A stretch of 64,000 nucleotides of DNA, taken from Actinoplanes regularis. GTDB lineage: Bacteria; Actinomycetota; Actinomycetes; Mycobacteriales; Micromonosporaceae. The notes under the pieces are model-generated. The model saw only the letters and a program-made list of their open reading frames with translations. It ran no database searches and was not told the origin of the DNA. A program made the position numbers and the translations under genes. Position 1 is the stretch's first letter. Each line of letters begins with the position of its first letter. The stretch is taken from contig NZ_FZNR01000030.1 of assembly GCF_900188005.1 (NCBI RefSeq), positions 35,517 through 99,516 on the forward strand, read 5' to 3'. Positions 42,416-50,900 of this stretch are shown piece after piece.

Positions 42416-43933
42416 ATGACGCACGACTACCTCATCATCGGCGCCGGGCCTGCCGGCCTGCAGCTCGCCGCTCTGCTGGAGCGCGACGGTCATGACTACG
42501 TCGTCCTGGAGGCAGGTGATGCGCCGGGAACGTTCTTCACCCGCTATCCGCGGCACCGCACGCTGATCTCCATCAACAAGGTGTGGACCGGTTCGGACGA
42601 TCCCGAGTTCAATCTGCGGGCGGACTGGAACTCGCTGCTCACCGACGATCCGGCCCTGCTGTTCAAGAACTACAGCCGGAGGTATTTTCCGGCGGCCGAC
42701 GACCTCGTGCGCTACCTGGCGGATTTCGCCGACGGCCTGAACATCCGTTTCGGCGAGAGAGTGCGGCGGGTGTCGCGCTCGGAGGGAGTCTTCACCGTCG
42801 AAACCGGGGCGGAGGTTTTCACGGCGCGAAGAGTCGTCGTCGCCACGGGTGTCTCACAGCTCTACGTGCCGCCGATCGAGGGTGCGCGGCTGTGCGAACG
42901 CTACGACACGGTCAGCGTCGACCCGGAGGATTTCGTCAACCAGCGGGTGTTGATCATCGGTAAGGGGAATTCGGCGTTCGAGACCGCGGATGCGCTGGTG
43001 GAGACCGCCGCGGTCCTTCACGTGGCCGGGCCCCATTCGGTGCGGCTGGCCTGGCAGACGCACTACGTCGGGCACCTGCGGGCGGTGAACAACAACTTCC
43101 TCGACACCTATCAGCTGAAGTCGCAGAACGCGGTGCTGGACGGAACCGTCGAGCGGATCACCCGGCGCGACGACGGCGGTTTCCGGATCGTCTTCCGGTA
43201 CGCCCGGACCAGCGAACGGCTCCGCGAAATCGACTACGACCGGATCATCCTGGCCACCGGATTCCGTTTCGACGCGTCCATCTTCGACGAATCCGCGCGG
43301 CCCGATCTCGCGGTCAACGACCGGTTCCCGGCGCAGACCCCGGCCTTCGAGTCGGTCAACGTACCCGGGCTCTACTTCGCCGGCACCCTCACGCAGCAGC
43401 GTGATTTCAAGAAGTCCACGAACGGTTTCATTCATGGATTCCGGTACGGCGTCCGTGCCCTGCACCGGATCCTGCGCAGCCGTTACCACGACATCCCGTG
43501 GCCGTCGTCGCCGGTCGACGCGAGCCCGGAGGCGATCACCGACGCGATCGTCGCCCGGATAAACGTCTCCTCCGCGCTGTGGCAGCAGTTCGGCGTGCTC
43601 GCCGACGTGGTGACCGTGCAGGACGGCGCGGCCCGCTACCACGAGGAGGTGCCGGTCGCCTACCTCGGCCCGGAGCCGCTCGCGTTCGTGGTCACCCTGG
43701 AGTACGGCCAGGGGCACGACCAGGTGGATCCGTTCGACATCACGGTGCCGCGGATCGCGGAGAACGACGCCGGTGCGGCGCACCGGGCCAGCTACCTGCA
43801 CCCGCTCGTCCGGGTGCGCCGTGACGGTGACGTGGTCGCCGAGCATCATCTCGCGGAGAACCTGGAGAATCACTGGAACATCCCGCCGGTGCATCAGGAG
43901 CCGCTCGCCCGCTTCATCAAAGGCGTCCTCTGA
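42416..43933 (+). CDS. FOXRED2-like FAD/NAD(P)-dependent oxidoreductase, paralogue 2
   Basis: A 505-residue flavoprotein homologous along its whole length to the one at 34776. Shared landmarks are LIIGAGPAGLQLAALLE, FFTRYPRHRTLISINK, DWNSLLTDDP, the VLIIGKGNSAFETADAL loop, THYVGHLRAVNNNFLDTYQLKS and ATGFRFD. Both also share the tail HLAENLENHW. ATG 42416 begins the conserved sequence and TTG 42407 was rejected. Only two bases separate its stop from the ligase gene, so the two are co-translated. The substrate may be an aryl acid or its CoA/AMP ester made by the neighbours (inference). Confidence 0.85.
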   Translation: MTHDYLIIGAGPAGLQLAALLERDGHDYVVLEAGDAPGTFFTRYPRHRTLISINKVWTGSDDPEFNLRADWNSLLTDDPALLFKNYSRRYFPAADDLVRYLADFADGLNIRFGERVRRVSRSEGVFTVETGAEVFTARRVVVATGVSQLYVPPIEGARLCERYDTVSVDPEDFVNQRVLIIGKGNSAFETADALVETAAVLHVAGPHSVRLAWQTHYVGHLRAVNNNFLDTYQLKSQNAVLDGTVERITRRDDGGFRIVFRYARTSERLREIDYDRIILATGFRFDASIFDESARPDLAVNDRFPAQTPAFESVNVPGLYFAGTLTQQRDFKKSTNGFIHGFRYGVRALHRILRSRYHDIPWPSSPVDASPEAITDAIVARINVSSALWQQFGVLADVVTVQDGAARYHEEVPVAYLGPEPLAFVVTLEYGQGHDQVDPFDITVPRIAENDAGAAHRASYLHPLVRVRRDGDVVAEHHLAENLENHWNIPPVHQEPLARFIKGVL

Positions 43934-43935
43934 CG

Positions 43936-45360
43936 ATGTGGCCGGCACCGGTTCTGGAACTGCTCGCCGCCGGTGGGGATCGGCCGGTCTTCGAGGACGG
44001 TGGCCGGGTGGTCACCGCCGAGCAGATGTACTCGCTGATCCGGCGGATCGCGGCGGGGCTGCGGGAGGGCGGGATCGGGCCGGGGTGCGGGGTGGCGCTG
44101 CGACTCGGGGTCAACGCTTCCGCGTTCGCGGCCGTCATCGCCGCCTTCACGGTGGGAGCGCGGGTCTCCGGCCTGCCGCCCGGCCTCACCCGGGGGCAAC
44201 TGGCGCATCTGCTGGAGCGTGATGACGCCGTGCTGATCGACGACGCGACCGTTGCCGGCCTGGCGGATCATCCGGCGGGGCCGCTCTTCACGGCCGGACG
44301 GGCCGAGGACGTCGCACGGATCATCTACACGAGCGGGAGCACCGGCAACCCCAAAGGCTGCGCGCAGACGTACGAGGCGATGTCCGCTGCCTGGGCGGCC
44401 CAGCCGCACCTCTGGCCGCCCGCGATCGCCGAGCTGGCCCGGCGGCTGGACCGCTACCTTGTCTTCGGGTCGCTGACCAGCCAGGTCATGCTCGAGTACG
44501 GCATCCTGACGCTCGCCGCGGGCGGGACGCTCGTGGCCGCGCACCCGCCGTCGTTCCCGGAGGCGATCGTCGGCCACCGGGCGACCGCGAGCGTGATCAC
44601 GGTCGGCAAGCTGCATCAGCTGGTCCGCGCCCAGCAGTTGAACCCGGTGGACCTGAGCAGCCTGAAGGCGTTGATGGTCTCCGGGTCGCCGCTGGAGCCG
44701 GGGCGGCTGCGGGAGGCGCTGGACGTACTGGGGCCGGTGATCTTCCATGGGTACGGGCAGACCGAGACCGGCATGATCTCGATGGCCGTGCCGGGGGACC
44801 CGCTGGACTCGGTAGGGCGGCCGCCGGCGGTGACCTCGTTACGGTTCCACGACGGCGAGCTGTACGTGCGGACGCCGGCGCAGGCCGGGTTCTACTGGCA
44901 GGACCCGGAGGGATCGGCGCGGGTGTTCGTGGACGGCTGGGTCCGCACGCGGGATCTGGCCGGGCTCGGGGAGGACGGCTGCCTGCGGCTGCTCGGACGG
45001 GCCCGGGATGTGATCATCGTGCAGGCGACGCTGGTGTACGCCGGCCCGGTCGAACGGGTGCTGGCCACCGATTCGTCGGTCGCCGAGGCGTACGTCATCG
45101 GCCGGCCGGACGACGAGACGGGGGAGGCGATCCACGCGTACGTCGTGCCGGTCACCGGCCGCACCCCGGACCCGGCGATGCTGCGCGACCTGGTCGCGGC
45201 CCACCTAGGCGCCTCGGCTGCCCCGAAGAGCGTGACCGTTATCGATCGTGTCCCGCTCGCCCCGAGCGGCAAGCCGGACAAGGCCGCTCTGGCGACCGAT
45301 GATCGCTTGAACCGCCGGTGGCCGGGCACCAGAGCGCCTTCGGCGCAAAGGACGGTGTGA
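43936..45360 (+). CDS. Acyl-adenylating enzyme (acyl-CoA ligase family)
   Basis: A 474-residue ANL-superfamily enzyme that activates a carboxylic acid with ATP. The P-loop is IIYTSGSTGNPKG, the A5-type motif HGYGQTETG, the hinge region WVRTRDLAGLGEDGCLRLLGRARD, and the C-terminal catalytic lysine is in APSGKPDKAAL. It is a little shorter than typical CoA ligases. Beside a tyrosine-type ammonia-lyase, p-coumarate or a derivative is the obvious candidate substrate. No carrier protein or ketosynthase is nearby to receive the acyl group, so CoA is the likely acceptor. Confidence 0.87.
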   Translation: MWPAPVLELLAAGGDRPVFEDGGRVVTAEQMYSLIRRIAAGLREGGIGPGCGVALRLGVNASAFAAVIAAFTVGARVSGLPPGLTRGQLAHLLERDDAVLIDDATVAGLADHPAGPLFTAGRAEDVARIIYTSGSTGNPKGCAQTYEAMSAAWAAQPHLWPPAIAELARRLDRYLVFGSLTSQVMLEYGILTLAAGGTLVAAHPPSFPEAIVGHRATASVITVGKLHQLVRAQQLNPVDLSSLKALMVSGSPLEPGRLREALDVLGPVIFHGYGQTETGMISMAVPGDPLDSVGRPPAVTSLRFHDGELYVRTPAQAGFYWQDPEGSARVFVDGWVRTRDLAGLGEDGCLRLLGRARDVIIVQATLVYAGPVERVLATDSSVAEAYVIGRPDDETGEAIHAYVVPVTGRTPDPAMLRDLVAAHLGASAAPKSVTVIDRVPLAPSGKPDKAALATDDRLNRRWPGTRAPSAQRTV

Positions 45361-45447
45361 AGGTTCGCGCCGGGGGTGGATGAAGCCGGGAAGGAGTGAA
45401 TCGACGCCGGTCTGGAACCAGAACTCGCCAGGCGGCGTCACACCTTC

Positions 45448-47301
45448 ATGTCACGCCGTTTGGTCATCGGAACAGCCCTCGCCCTCGCCATCCCGCTCGC
45501 CGGCTGCACTCCGGACGCCGACGTACCGCGCGCGGCGTCCCCGTCCGCCGGCGCCGCGATGCGCCTGGTGGCGTTCGACTCGTGCGAGCAGCTGATCGCC
45601 GATCTGCGCCGGGCGGCGAAGGCCAGCGTCGGGCCGTACGGCTTCGGCGGCGGGCCCGAACTGGCCGACGGGCGTCTCCGGGCCGCGGAAGGCTCCGCGA
45701 ACAAGCTGGACGCCGCGCCGGGGCCGGCCTTCTCCGGTACCAATGTGCACGAGTCGGGGGCGGACGAGCCCGACCTGGTCAAGACCGACGGGCGACGGAT
45801 CGTCACCGTCAGCCAGGGCATACTGCGCGTGGTGGACGCAGCCACCCGCAAGGAGACCAGCAAGGTCGACCTGGGAGTCCAGGACGCCGGTCAGCTGCAG
45901 TTGCTGCTCACCGGCGACTCCGCTCTCGTGCTGGTGCCGGCCGGTTACCAGCGCTTCGTCGTCGGCAAGCGGGCCGAGATCGCCGACGGTCCCCAACTGC
46001 TACTCGTCGACCTGTCCGGCACGCCGAGGATCGTCAGTCGCTACCAGGGTGAGGGCGAACTGGTCGACGCCCGGATGACCGGCACCACCGCGCGGATCGT
46101 GCTCCGCACGACACCACGGATCACATTCCCCGACGCGCCCACCATTTCGGACGAGAAGCAGCGGATCGCCGAGAACCGCGACGCGATCGACCGTGCCCCC
46201 GCGGACGCCTGGCTGCCCGGCTGGCAGGTAACCGACGGCGCGGTGACCAGCACCGGCAAGGTCGACTGCGGCCAGGTCAGCCGGCCCACCGACTATTCGG
46301 GCGGCTCGCTCGTCAGCATCCTGACCTTCGACCTGACCCGGCCCGCGCTCGGCGGCGGCAGCCCGGTCGCCGTCGTCGCCGACGGCGACACCGTGTATGC
46401 CACGGCGAACAGCCTCTACCTGGCCAGCGATCAGCGCTGGCGATTCGCCGGTCTGGCCGGTCGGGCGGTGATGCCGATACGCCAGGAGACGGACCTCTAC
46501 AGGTTCACGATCGAGGGAACTCAGCCACCGGTCTATCGGGCTGCCGGAACCGTACCGGGCTTCCTGATCAATCAGTACGCGTTGTCAGAATGGGACGCTC
46601 ACCTTCGGATCGCCACCACCGACTCGAAGACCGACCGATCCGCGGTACGGGTGCTGACCGAGCAGAACGGCAAACTCACGCAGACAGGCATCGTCGACGG
46701 GATCGGCAAGGGTGAACGGATCTATTCCGTCCGCTTCCTCGGCACCCGCGGTTACGTGGTCACCTTCCGGCAGACCGACCCGCTCTACAGCCTGGACCTC
46801 AGCGATCCGGCCAAGCCCACGATAACCGGCGAGCTCAAGATCACCGGCTACTCTGCCCACCTGCAACCCATCGGCGCGGATCGGCTGATCGGCATCGGAC
46901 AGGAGGCGGACGGCGACGGCCGTACCCAAGGCACCCAGGTGTCGCTCTTCGACGTCTCGGACCCGGTGAAACCCCGACGGCTGGCGCAATACCAGATCCC
47001 CGGAAGCTACTCCGAGGCCGAGCACGACCCGCACGCCCTGCTCTGGTGGCCCGCCACGAATCTGCTGGTCGCCCCGGTGTCGACCTGGAACGGACGGAAG
47101 TCGCAAAGCGTGGCCCTCGCGCTGCGGGTGACCGACGACATCAGGCTGACCGGCAAGCTCACCCAGCCTGCCGTGAAGGGCTACCCGGCGATGATCCAGC
47201 GTTCGCTGGTTGTCGGGAATACCCTGTGGACGCTGTCGGACTCCGGCCTGCAGGCCTCCGACCTGTCCACGATGGACCGGCTGGCCTGGCTCCCCAACTA
47301 A
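45448..47301 (+). CDS. Secreted beta-propeller lipoprotein
   Basis: A 617-residue lipoprotein (signal RRLVIGTALALAIPLAGC). The mature part matches the archaeal/bacterial beta-propeller family PF09826: FSGTNVHESGADEPDLVKTDGRRI at its start, repeated blades such as LLLVDLSGTPRIVSRYQ, LRIATTDSK, RIYSVRFLGTRGYVVTFRQTDPLYSLDLSDPAKP and the SEAEHDPHALLWWPATNLLV end. These proteins sit on the cell surface and their role is unclear. It is unrelated to the preceding operon, from which 87 bases separate it. Two hairpins follow. Confidence 0.88.
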   Translation: MSRRLVIGTALALAIPLAGCTPDADVPRAASPSAGAAMRLVAFDSCEQLIADLRRAAKASVGPYGFGGGPELADGRLRAAEGSANKLDAAPGPAFSGTNVHESGADEPDLVKTDGRRIVTVSQGILRVVDAATRKETSKVDLGVQDAGQLQLLLTGDSALVLVPAGYQRFVVGKRAEIADGPQLLLVDLSGTPRIVSRYQGEGELVDARMTGTTARIVLRTTPRITFPDAPTISDEKQRIAENRDAIDRAPADAWLPGWQVTDGAVTSTGKVDCGQVSRPTDYSGGSLVSILTFDLTRPALGGGSPVAVVADGDTVYATANSLYLASDQRWRFAGLAGRAVMPIRQETDLYRFTIEGTQPPVYRAAGTVPGFLINQYALSEWDAHLRIATTDSKTDRSAVRVLTEQNGKLTQTGIVDGIGKGERIYSVRFLGTRGYVVTFRQTDPLYSLDLSDPAKPTITGELKITGYSAHLQPIGADRLIGIGQEADGDGRTQGTQVSLFDVSDPVKPRRLAQYQIPGSYSEAEHDPHALLWWPATNLLVAPVSTWNGRKSQSVALALRVTDDIRLTGKLTQPAVKGYPAMIQRSLVVGNTLWTLSDSGLQASDLSTMDRLAWLPN

Positions 47302-47326
47302 TCCGGTTGGTGCTGCCCGCCCTGGG

Positions 47327-47360
47327 CGCAGGCCGGCGACCTGGTCACCACCGGCCTGCG
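47327..47360 (+). terminator. Hairpin terminator of the beta-propeller gene
   Basis: CGCAGGCCGG at 47327-47336 pairs perfectly with CCGGCCTGCG at 47351-47360 across a 14-base loop, 25 bases after the stop codon. No T-run follows, as is common in high-GC actinomycetes. Confidence 0.6.
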
Positions 47361-47420
47361 GCCACGTCGCGAATCTTGTCGCGGCCACAGCTCCTGGACA
47401 TGGCCGCTCTGGTGATCGCC

Positions 47421-47464
47421 TGACAACGCTGGTGCCCGGCCCAGGCCGGGCACCAGCGTTGTCA
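47421..47464. terminator. 21-bp perfect inverted repeat including the sodN stop
   Basis: The arms 47421-47441 and 47444-47464 are exact reverse complements with two bases between. The right arm contains the TGA stop of sodN (47462-47464, minus strand), so the hairpin begins inside the coding end. It lies between convergent genes and can stop transcription from either side. Confidence 0.85.
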
Positions 47465-47866
47465 GGCCTGCTTGGTTTCCCAGAAGATCTTGGAGATCTC
47501 CTCGATCTTGCCGAGCAGCTGATCGGCGATCGCCGGGTCCGCGGAGCCCTTGGCGCCGCCGGCGCCGGCCAGCTTGGTCGCCTCGTTGAACAGCTGGTGC
47601 AGCTGCGGGTACTTCTCGAAGTGCGGGGCCTTGAAGTAGTCGGTCCACAGCACCCAGAGGTGGTGCTTGACCAGCTCGGAGCGCTGCTCCTTGATGATCA
47701 GGGCGCGGGTGCGGAACTCTTGGTCCGTGCTGGCCTGGTACTTCTCACAGAGCGCCTTGATCGATTCGGCTTCGATGCGAGCCTGGGCCGGGTCGTAGAC
47801 GCCGCACGGAAGATCGCAGTGGGCGCTCACGACGGTGCGCGGGAGCAGGAGACGCGGCAGTCGCAT
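47462..47866 (-). CDS. sodN: Nickel superoxide dismutase
   Basis: Removes superoxide in the cytoplasm, using nickel. The 134-residue precursor begins with a short leader ending RTVVSA, which is cut off to expose the nickel hook HCDLPCGVYDPAQ, where the new N-terminal His and the two Cys bind Ni. The rest is a four-helix bundle (EAESIKALCEKYQ, HHLWVLWTDYFKAPHFEKYPQLHQLFNEATKL). Length and motif are standard. The maturation protease gene sodX, which usually follows sodN, is absent here; the convergent beta-propeller gene takes its place. The start touches the stop of the flavin reductase gene. Confidence 0.97.
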   Translation of the reverse strand: MRLPRLLLPRTVVSAHCDLPCGVYDPAQARIEAESIKALCEKYQASTDQEFRTRALIIKEQRSELVKHHLWVLWTDYFKAPHFEKYPQLHQLFNEATKLAGAGGAKGSADPAIADQLLGKIEEISKIFWETKQA

Positions 47867-48366
47867 CAGAATTCCTCCGAGGTCATGAATTTCCGGGAAT
47901 GGTGGATCAGGGGGCGGTCCTCCGGGCCGTGGAAGACCTCCAGGACGCCGGCGACGACCAGCGTCGAATCACCCACCGGTACGAGGTGCAGGGGAGCACC
48001 ACGCAGCGCGGCGACCGCGTCGAACAGGATCGGCTCCCCCGAGGGCAGCGTGCTCCAGCCCTGGTCGGCGGTGAAACGCTCGCCGTCGGAGTGGGAGAAG
48101 TGCCAGGCCAGGTCGGTGTGCCGGGTGCCGAGGAGATGGACGACGAGGCTCGGCGCGGACAGCAGAGCCTGCGCCGAGCGGGTGCCCATGACCGAGAACG
48201 ACAACGCCGGCGGGCTGACCGAGACCGAGGCGACGCTGGAAGCGGTCAGGCCGACCGGGCCGTCGGGGCCGTTGGCGGTGATGACCGCTACGCCGGTCGG
48301 GTATCGGCGGAAGGCGCCTTTCATGCGCTCGCTGACACCCGGGTCCTGCAATGTTCCTAGATCCAC
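47866..48366 (-). CDS. Flavin reductase-like (split-barrel FMN-binding) protein
   Basis: A 166-residue protein of the flavin reductase family, which reduces free FMN or FAD with NAD(P)H for partner monooxygenases. Landmarks are MKGAFRRYPTGVAVITANGPDGPVGLTASSVASVSVSPPALSFSV, the flavin-binding N-terminal half, and the GDSTLVVAGVLEV strand. Its stop shares one base with the sodN start, so the two are co-translated, an uncommon pairing. Reduced flavin generates superoxide, which sodN could remove (inference). A promoter is expected in the AT-rich bases 48375-48420. Confidence 0.88.
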   Translation of the reverse strand: MDLGTLQDPGVSERMKGAFRRYPTGVAVITANGPDGPVGLTASSVASVSVSPPALSFSVMGTRSAQALLSAPSLVVHLLGTRHTDLAWHFSHSDGERFTADQGWSTLPSGEPILFDAVAALRGAPLHLVPVGDSTLVVAGVLEVFHGPEDRPLIHHSRKFMTSEEF

Positions 48367-48472
48367 CGGGAGACGCTAAAACCTCAACTCACCTTGATGT
48401 CAAGTTGCATTGGGACGGGTCCATGGACGGTCTCACCGACCATCTGCTCAATGCGAACCGGCAACAGGTCGT

Positions 48473-48501
48473 GCTGACGCGGCGTTGGGTGCCGCGTCAG
48501 C
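48473..48501. terminator. Hairpin between the S8-like gene and the flavin reductase gene
   Basis: GCTGACGCGGC at 48473-48483 pairs perfectly with GCCGCGTCAGC at 48491-48501 across a 7-base loop. Together with the palindrome at 48557 it lies downstream of the minus-strand S8-like gene and would separate it from the flavin reductase operon. The 340-bp gap holds no gene. Confidence 0.6.
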
Positions 48502-48556
48502 CTGGGCGCAGGCGCCGGTCCCGCCGGGCCGATTCCCGTTTCACCGCGGGAGGCCG

Positions 48557-48590
48557 CAGTGTCCCGCGGCGCCGGCGCCGCGGGACACTG
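48557..48590. terminator. 34-bp perfect palindrome, likely terminator
   Basis: The arms 48557-48573 and 48574-48590 are exact reverse complements (left arm CAGTGTCCCGCGGCGCC). It stands 116 bases beyond the stop of the minus-strand S8-like gene. An RNA hairpin of this strength would end transcription, and the DNA could also extrude as a cruciform. Confidence 0.7.
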
Positions 48591-48706
48591 TGCGAGAAGC
48601 CAAGGCCGAAGAACGACCGGTTGTCGGCCGGCTCGTTCCGCACGGCCGCTTTCGGCACGACAAGGGTCAGAACCGGGTAGCGCCGCTCTCCCCGGCCGAA
48701 GAGGCT

Positions 48707-50470
48707 TCAGTCGTCCAGCTCCGGAACCAGGACCTCGGCGGCTCGCAGGGCCGCCGACAGCGTCTCTGCCTGCTCCCCTGGCGACGGTTCCGCATATCCG
48801 GTACGGAGTCGGTCCGCCGGCATCGCGTACTGAGGCACCTGAATCGGATCGCCGGTCCACGGCTCACCGGGTGACACGAACGGCGGTGCGAGCCCGACCG
48901 CCACGGTGGCGTCCGGGACGCCGGAGCCCGGGAGGCCGGCAAGCGGACGGCAGCTCGCGCGGACGAGTTGAGCGAGCCGTTGCACGCGCGCAGGTCCGCG
49001 GCTGACGAAGCCGTACCGAAAATCGGGGTGGTGTGCCAGGACCAGGCCCGCGAGTGCCGCGCCATAGGTGGCCGCGACAGCGGAGCCGTCCAGGGCTACC
49101 CGACCGCCGGTCGCCGCCGCTGAGATCACCGCGACGCCGGGCAGCCACGCGTCGACCTTCCGACCGCAACAGCTGGATCGAGCGGCGAACAGTCCCTCCG
49201 GAGTTGGGATACCCGCGATCTGAGCGGCATGCGCGCTGTCCGGCGGGAAGGTGCCCAACCGGCCTATCGCGGCGACGGTGAACAGAGCGGGCATCGTGCC
49301 CGGGAACCCCACCGGGCCTGCGGTGTCGCCGGCCGCCGCCACACAGAGAATGCCCGCCTGGCGTACCTCCTCGAGTTTCTGCGCCACAAGAACCGAGGGC
49401 TGCTCGGCGTAGACGCCGAGGTCGATGATGTCGACCTCCTGTGTGATGCAGTAGTCGAGCACTTCGATGAGGTTACTGAGCCGGCCGCCGGGAAATACCC
49501 TGCAGACGTGCACCTCGGCCTCCGGAGCCACGCCGACCAGCCGGTCGCCGTCGTGTCCGACGATCAGCGCCACGTGGTGCGTGGCCCGCCCGGTCAGGTC
49601 CTGGTCCCAGGACTTGTCGTCCTGCCCGACGACATCGATGCCGCCGGTGACCTGCTCGCTGGCGAGTCGTCCGGCGGCGACCCCCGAGCCGACGACGGCG
49701 ATCTTCACGCCGTGCCCCCGGTACGTGGGCGGAAGGCGGTCGAAACCCGTCACCTGGCGTGCCCAGTCCTCGCCGGGATGTTCCTCCGAAACCTCGCCGA
49801 GCCTCCGGCAGACCACCGTATTGATCTCGGTGTGCGACAGGGCCGGCCGGTCGACCACGACGCTCCAGTGGTCCGCGCGCGGACGAACGTACACTCCCTC
49901 CACGTCATCGAGGGTGCCGGCCGGAACTGTCAGCTCAGCGAAGCCCTCGGCATCGGTATGGGCCGTCACGGGATAGGCCCCGCCGTGGACGTACAAGAAA
50001 GCGTCCTGGACCGGCTCGCCCTCCTCGTTGCGGGCCTGGAACCGTACCTGGGTGAACTCGTCGAAGCTGCTCGCATCCGTCGCCGGCCAGGGCGGTAGCG
50101 ACTCAAGCTGCTTGAGCGGCTGGTCGATGTCGACGTGGAACTCCGGCCGCGCCGCCAGGATGGTGGCCTGCTCCGGCGTCGTCTCCACCACCGCGACCGT
50201 GGGATACCGTAGCCCCACGGATCCGGCGTGACCCTCCGCGGCGACGGCCTCGGAGACGGAGCTGCGAACGACCCGCAGCACGCGCAGGTCAGGGTTCCGT
50301 CGCAGTGCCTCGATGAGCTTCTGCTCCCTCGCCATCGGGTCCGCAGCGGCATCGGCCGCGGTCACCCACCCAGTCGGGGCCACCAAGTACCGTCCGGTGC
50401 GTGACCGAACCGAATCAGGCGAACGGCCCGCATCGCCTGCGTCGTCGCGTGCGTGGTTCCCCTCCGTCAT
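48707..50470 (-). CDS. Subtilisin-fold (S8) protein with degenerate catalytic site
   Basis: A 587-residue protein. Residues 1-250 are a non-catalytic region including a beta-sandwich-like part (FQARNEEGEPVQDAFLYVHGGAYPVTAHTDAEG). The S8 domain follows, but key residues are changed: the Asp strand reads IAVVGSGVAAG, where active enzymes have an Asp-Ser/Thr-Gly; the His motif reads RATHHVALIVG instead of HGTHVAG; the oxyanion Asn is replaced in AAAGDT; the Ser is kept in DGSAVAATYGAALAGLV. There is no signal peptide. It is probably a non-proteolytic binding or scaffold protein. A Gln-rich protein gene lies upstream. Confidence 0.82.
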   Translation of the reverse strand: MTEGNHARDDAGDAGRSPDSVRSRTGRYLVAPTGWVTAADAAADPMAREQKLIEALRRNPDLRVLRVVRSSVSEAVAAEGHAGSVGLRYPTVAVVETTPEQATILAARPEFHVDIDQPLKQLESLPPWPATDASSFDEFTQVRFQARNEEGEPVQDAFLYVHGGAYPVTAHTDAEGFAELTVPAGTLDDVEGVYVRPRADHWSVVVDRPALSHTEINTVVCRRLGEVSEEHPGEDWARQVTGFDRLPPTYRGHGVKIAVVGSGVAAGRLASEQVTGGIDVVGQDDKSWDQDLTGRATHHVALIVGHDGDRLVGVAPEAEVHVCRVFPGGRLSNLIEVLDYCITQEVDIIDLGVYAEQPSVLVAQKLEEVRQAGILCVAAAGDTAGPVGFPGTMPALFTVAAIGRLGTFPPDSAHAAQIAGIPTPEGLFAARSSCCGRKVDAWLPGVAVISAAATGGRVALDGSAVAATYGAALAGLVLAHHPDFRYGFVSRGPARVQRLAQLVRASCRPLAGLPGSGVPDATVAVGLAPPFVSPGEPWTGDPIQVPQYAMPADRLRTGYAEPSPGEQAETLSAALRAAEVLVPELDD

Positions 50471-50900
50471 AGCGCTGCTCCTTCCGCTGTGGTGTCATGT
50501 GACGGGTTCCAGCACCGGCTGGCGTGCCGGTCGTTGCCACGACTTCCTCTCCGGCGCCGCACCGGGGGAGGCCGGCGGCCGGGGCTCCTTCGAGCCGTGC
50601 CGGCCGCCGGCGTGCACACTGCACCCGATCAACCCGCCGCCGGGCCGAACGGCCCACGCCGTCAGCGCGAGTTGCCGCCCGCGTCAACCGGGGACAGGTG
50701 ATCGATCCGCGTGGCGCCGGTGCCATCCGATTTGTGTGGTGCCGGCCTGGCACAAGGAGATCGGAGGTGCATCAGGCTGCCGCCCGCATCGGCGCCGCGG
50801 GTTGCGGCCCGCCATCGGTAGGCCCGGCAGGGCAGCGAACTCCGGACCGCGCGCACCGCGGCACCGGCGATGGGTCATGGCGCGGATCGCGAGACGGGCC
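50471..50900. other. 430-bp gap between the Gln-rich and S8-like genes
   Basis: Several open frames cross this stretch on both strands, but none has a ribosome site, codon bias or recognisable product. It presumably holds the end of the Gln-rich transcript and the promoter of the S8-like gene. I see no long repeat in it. Confidence 0.5.
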
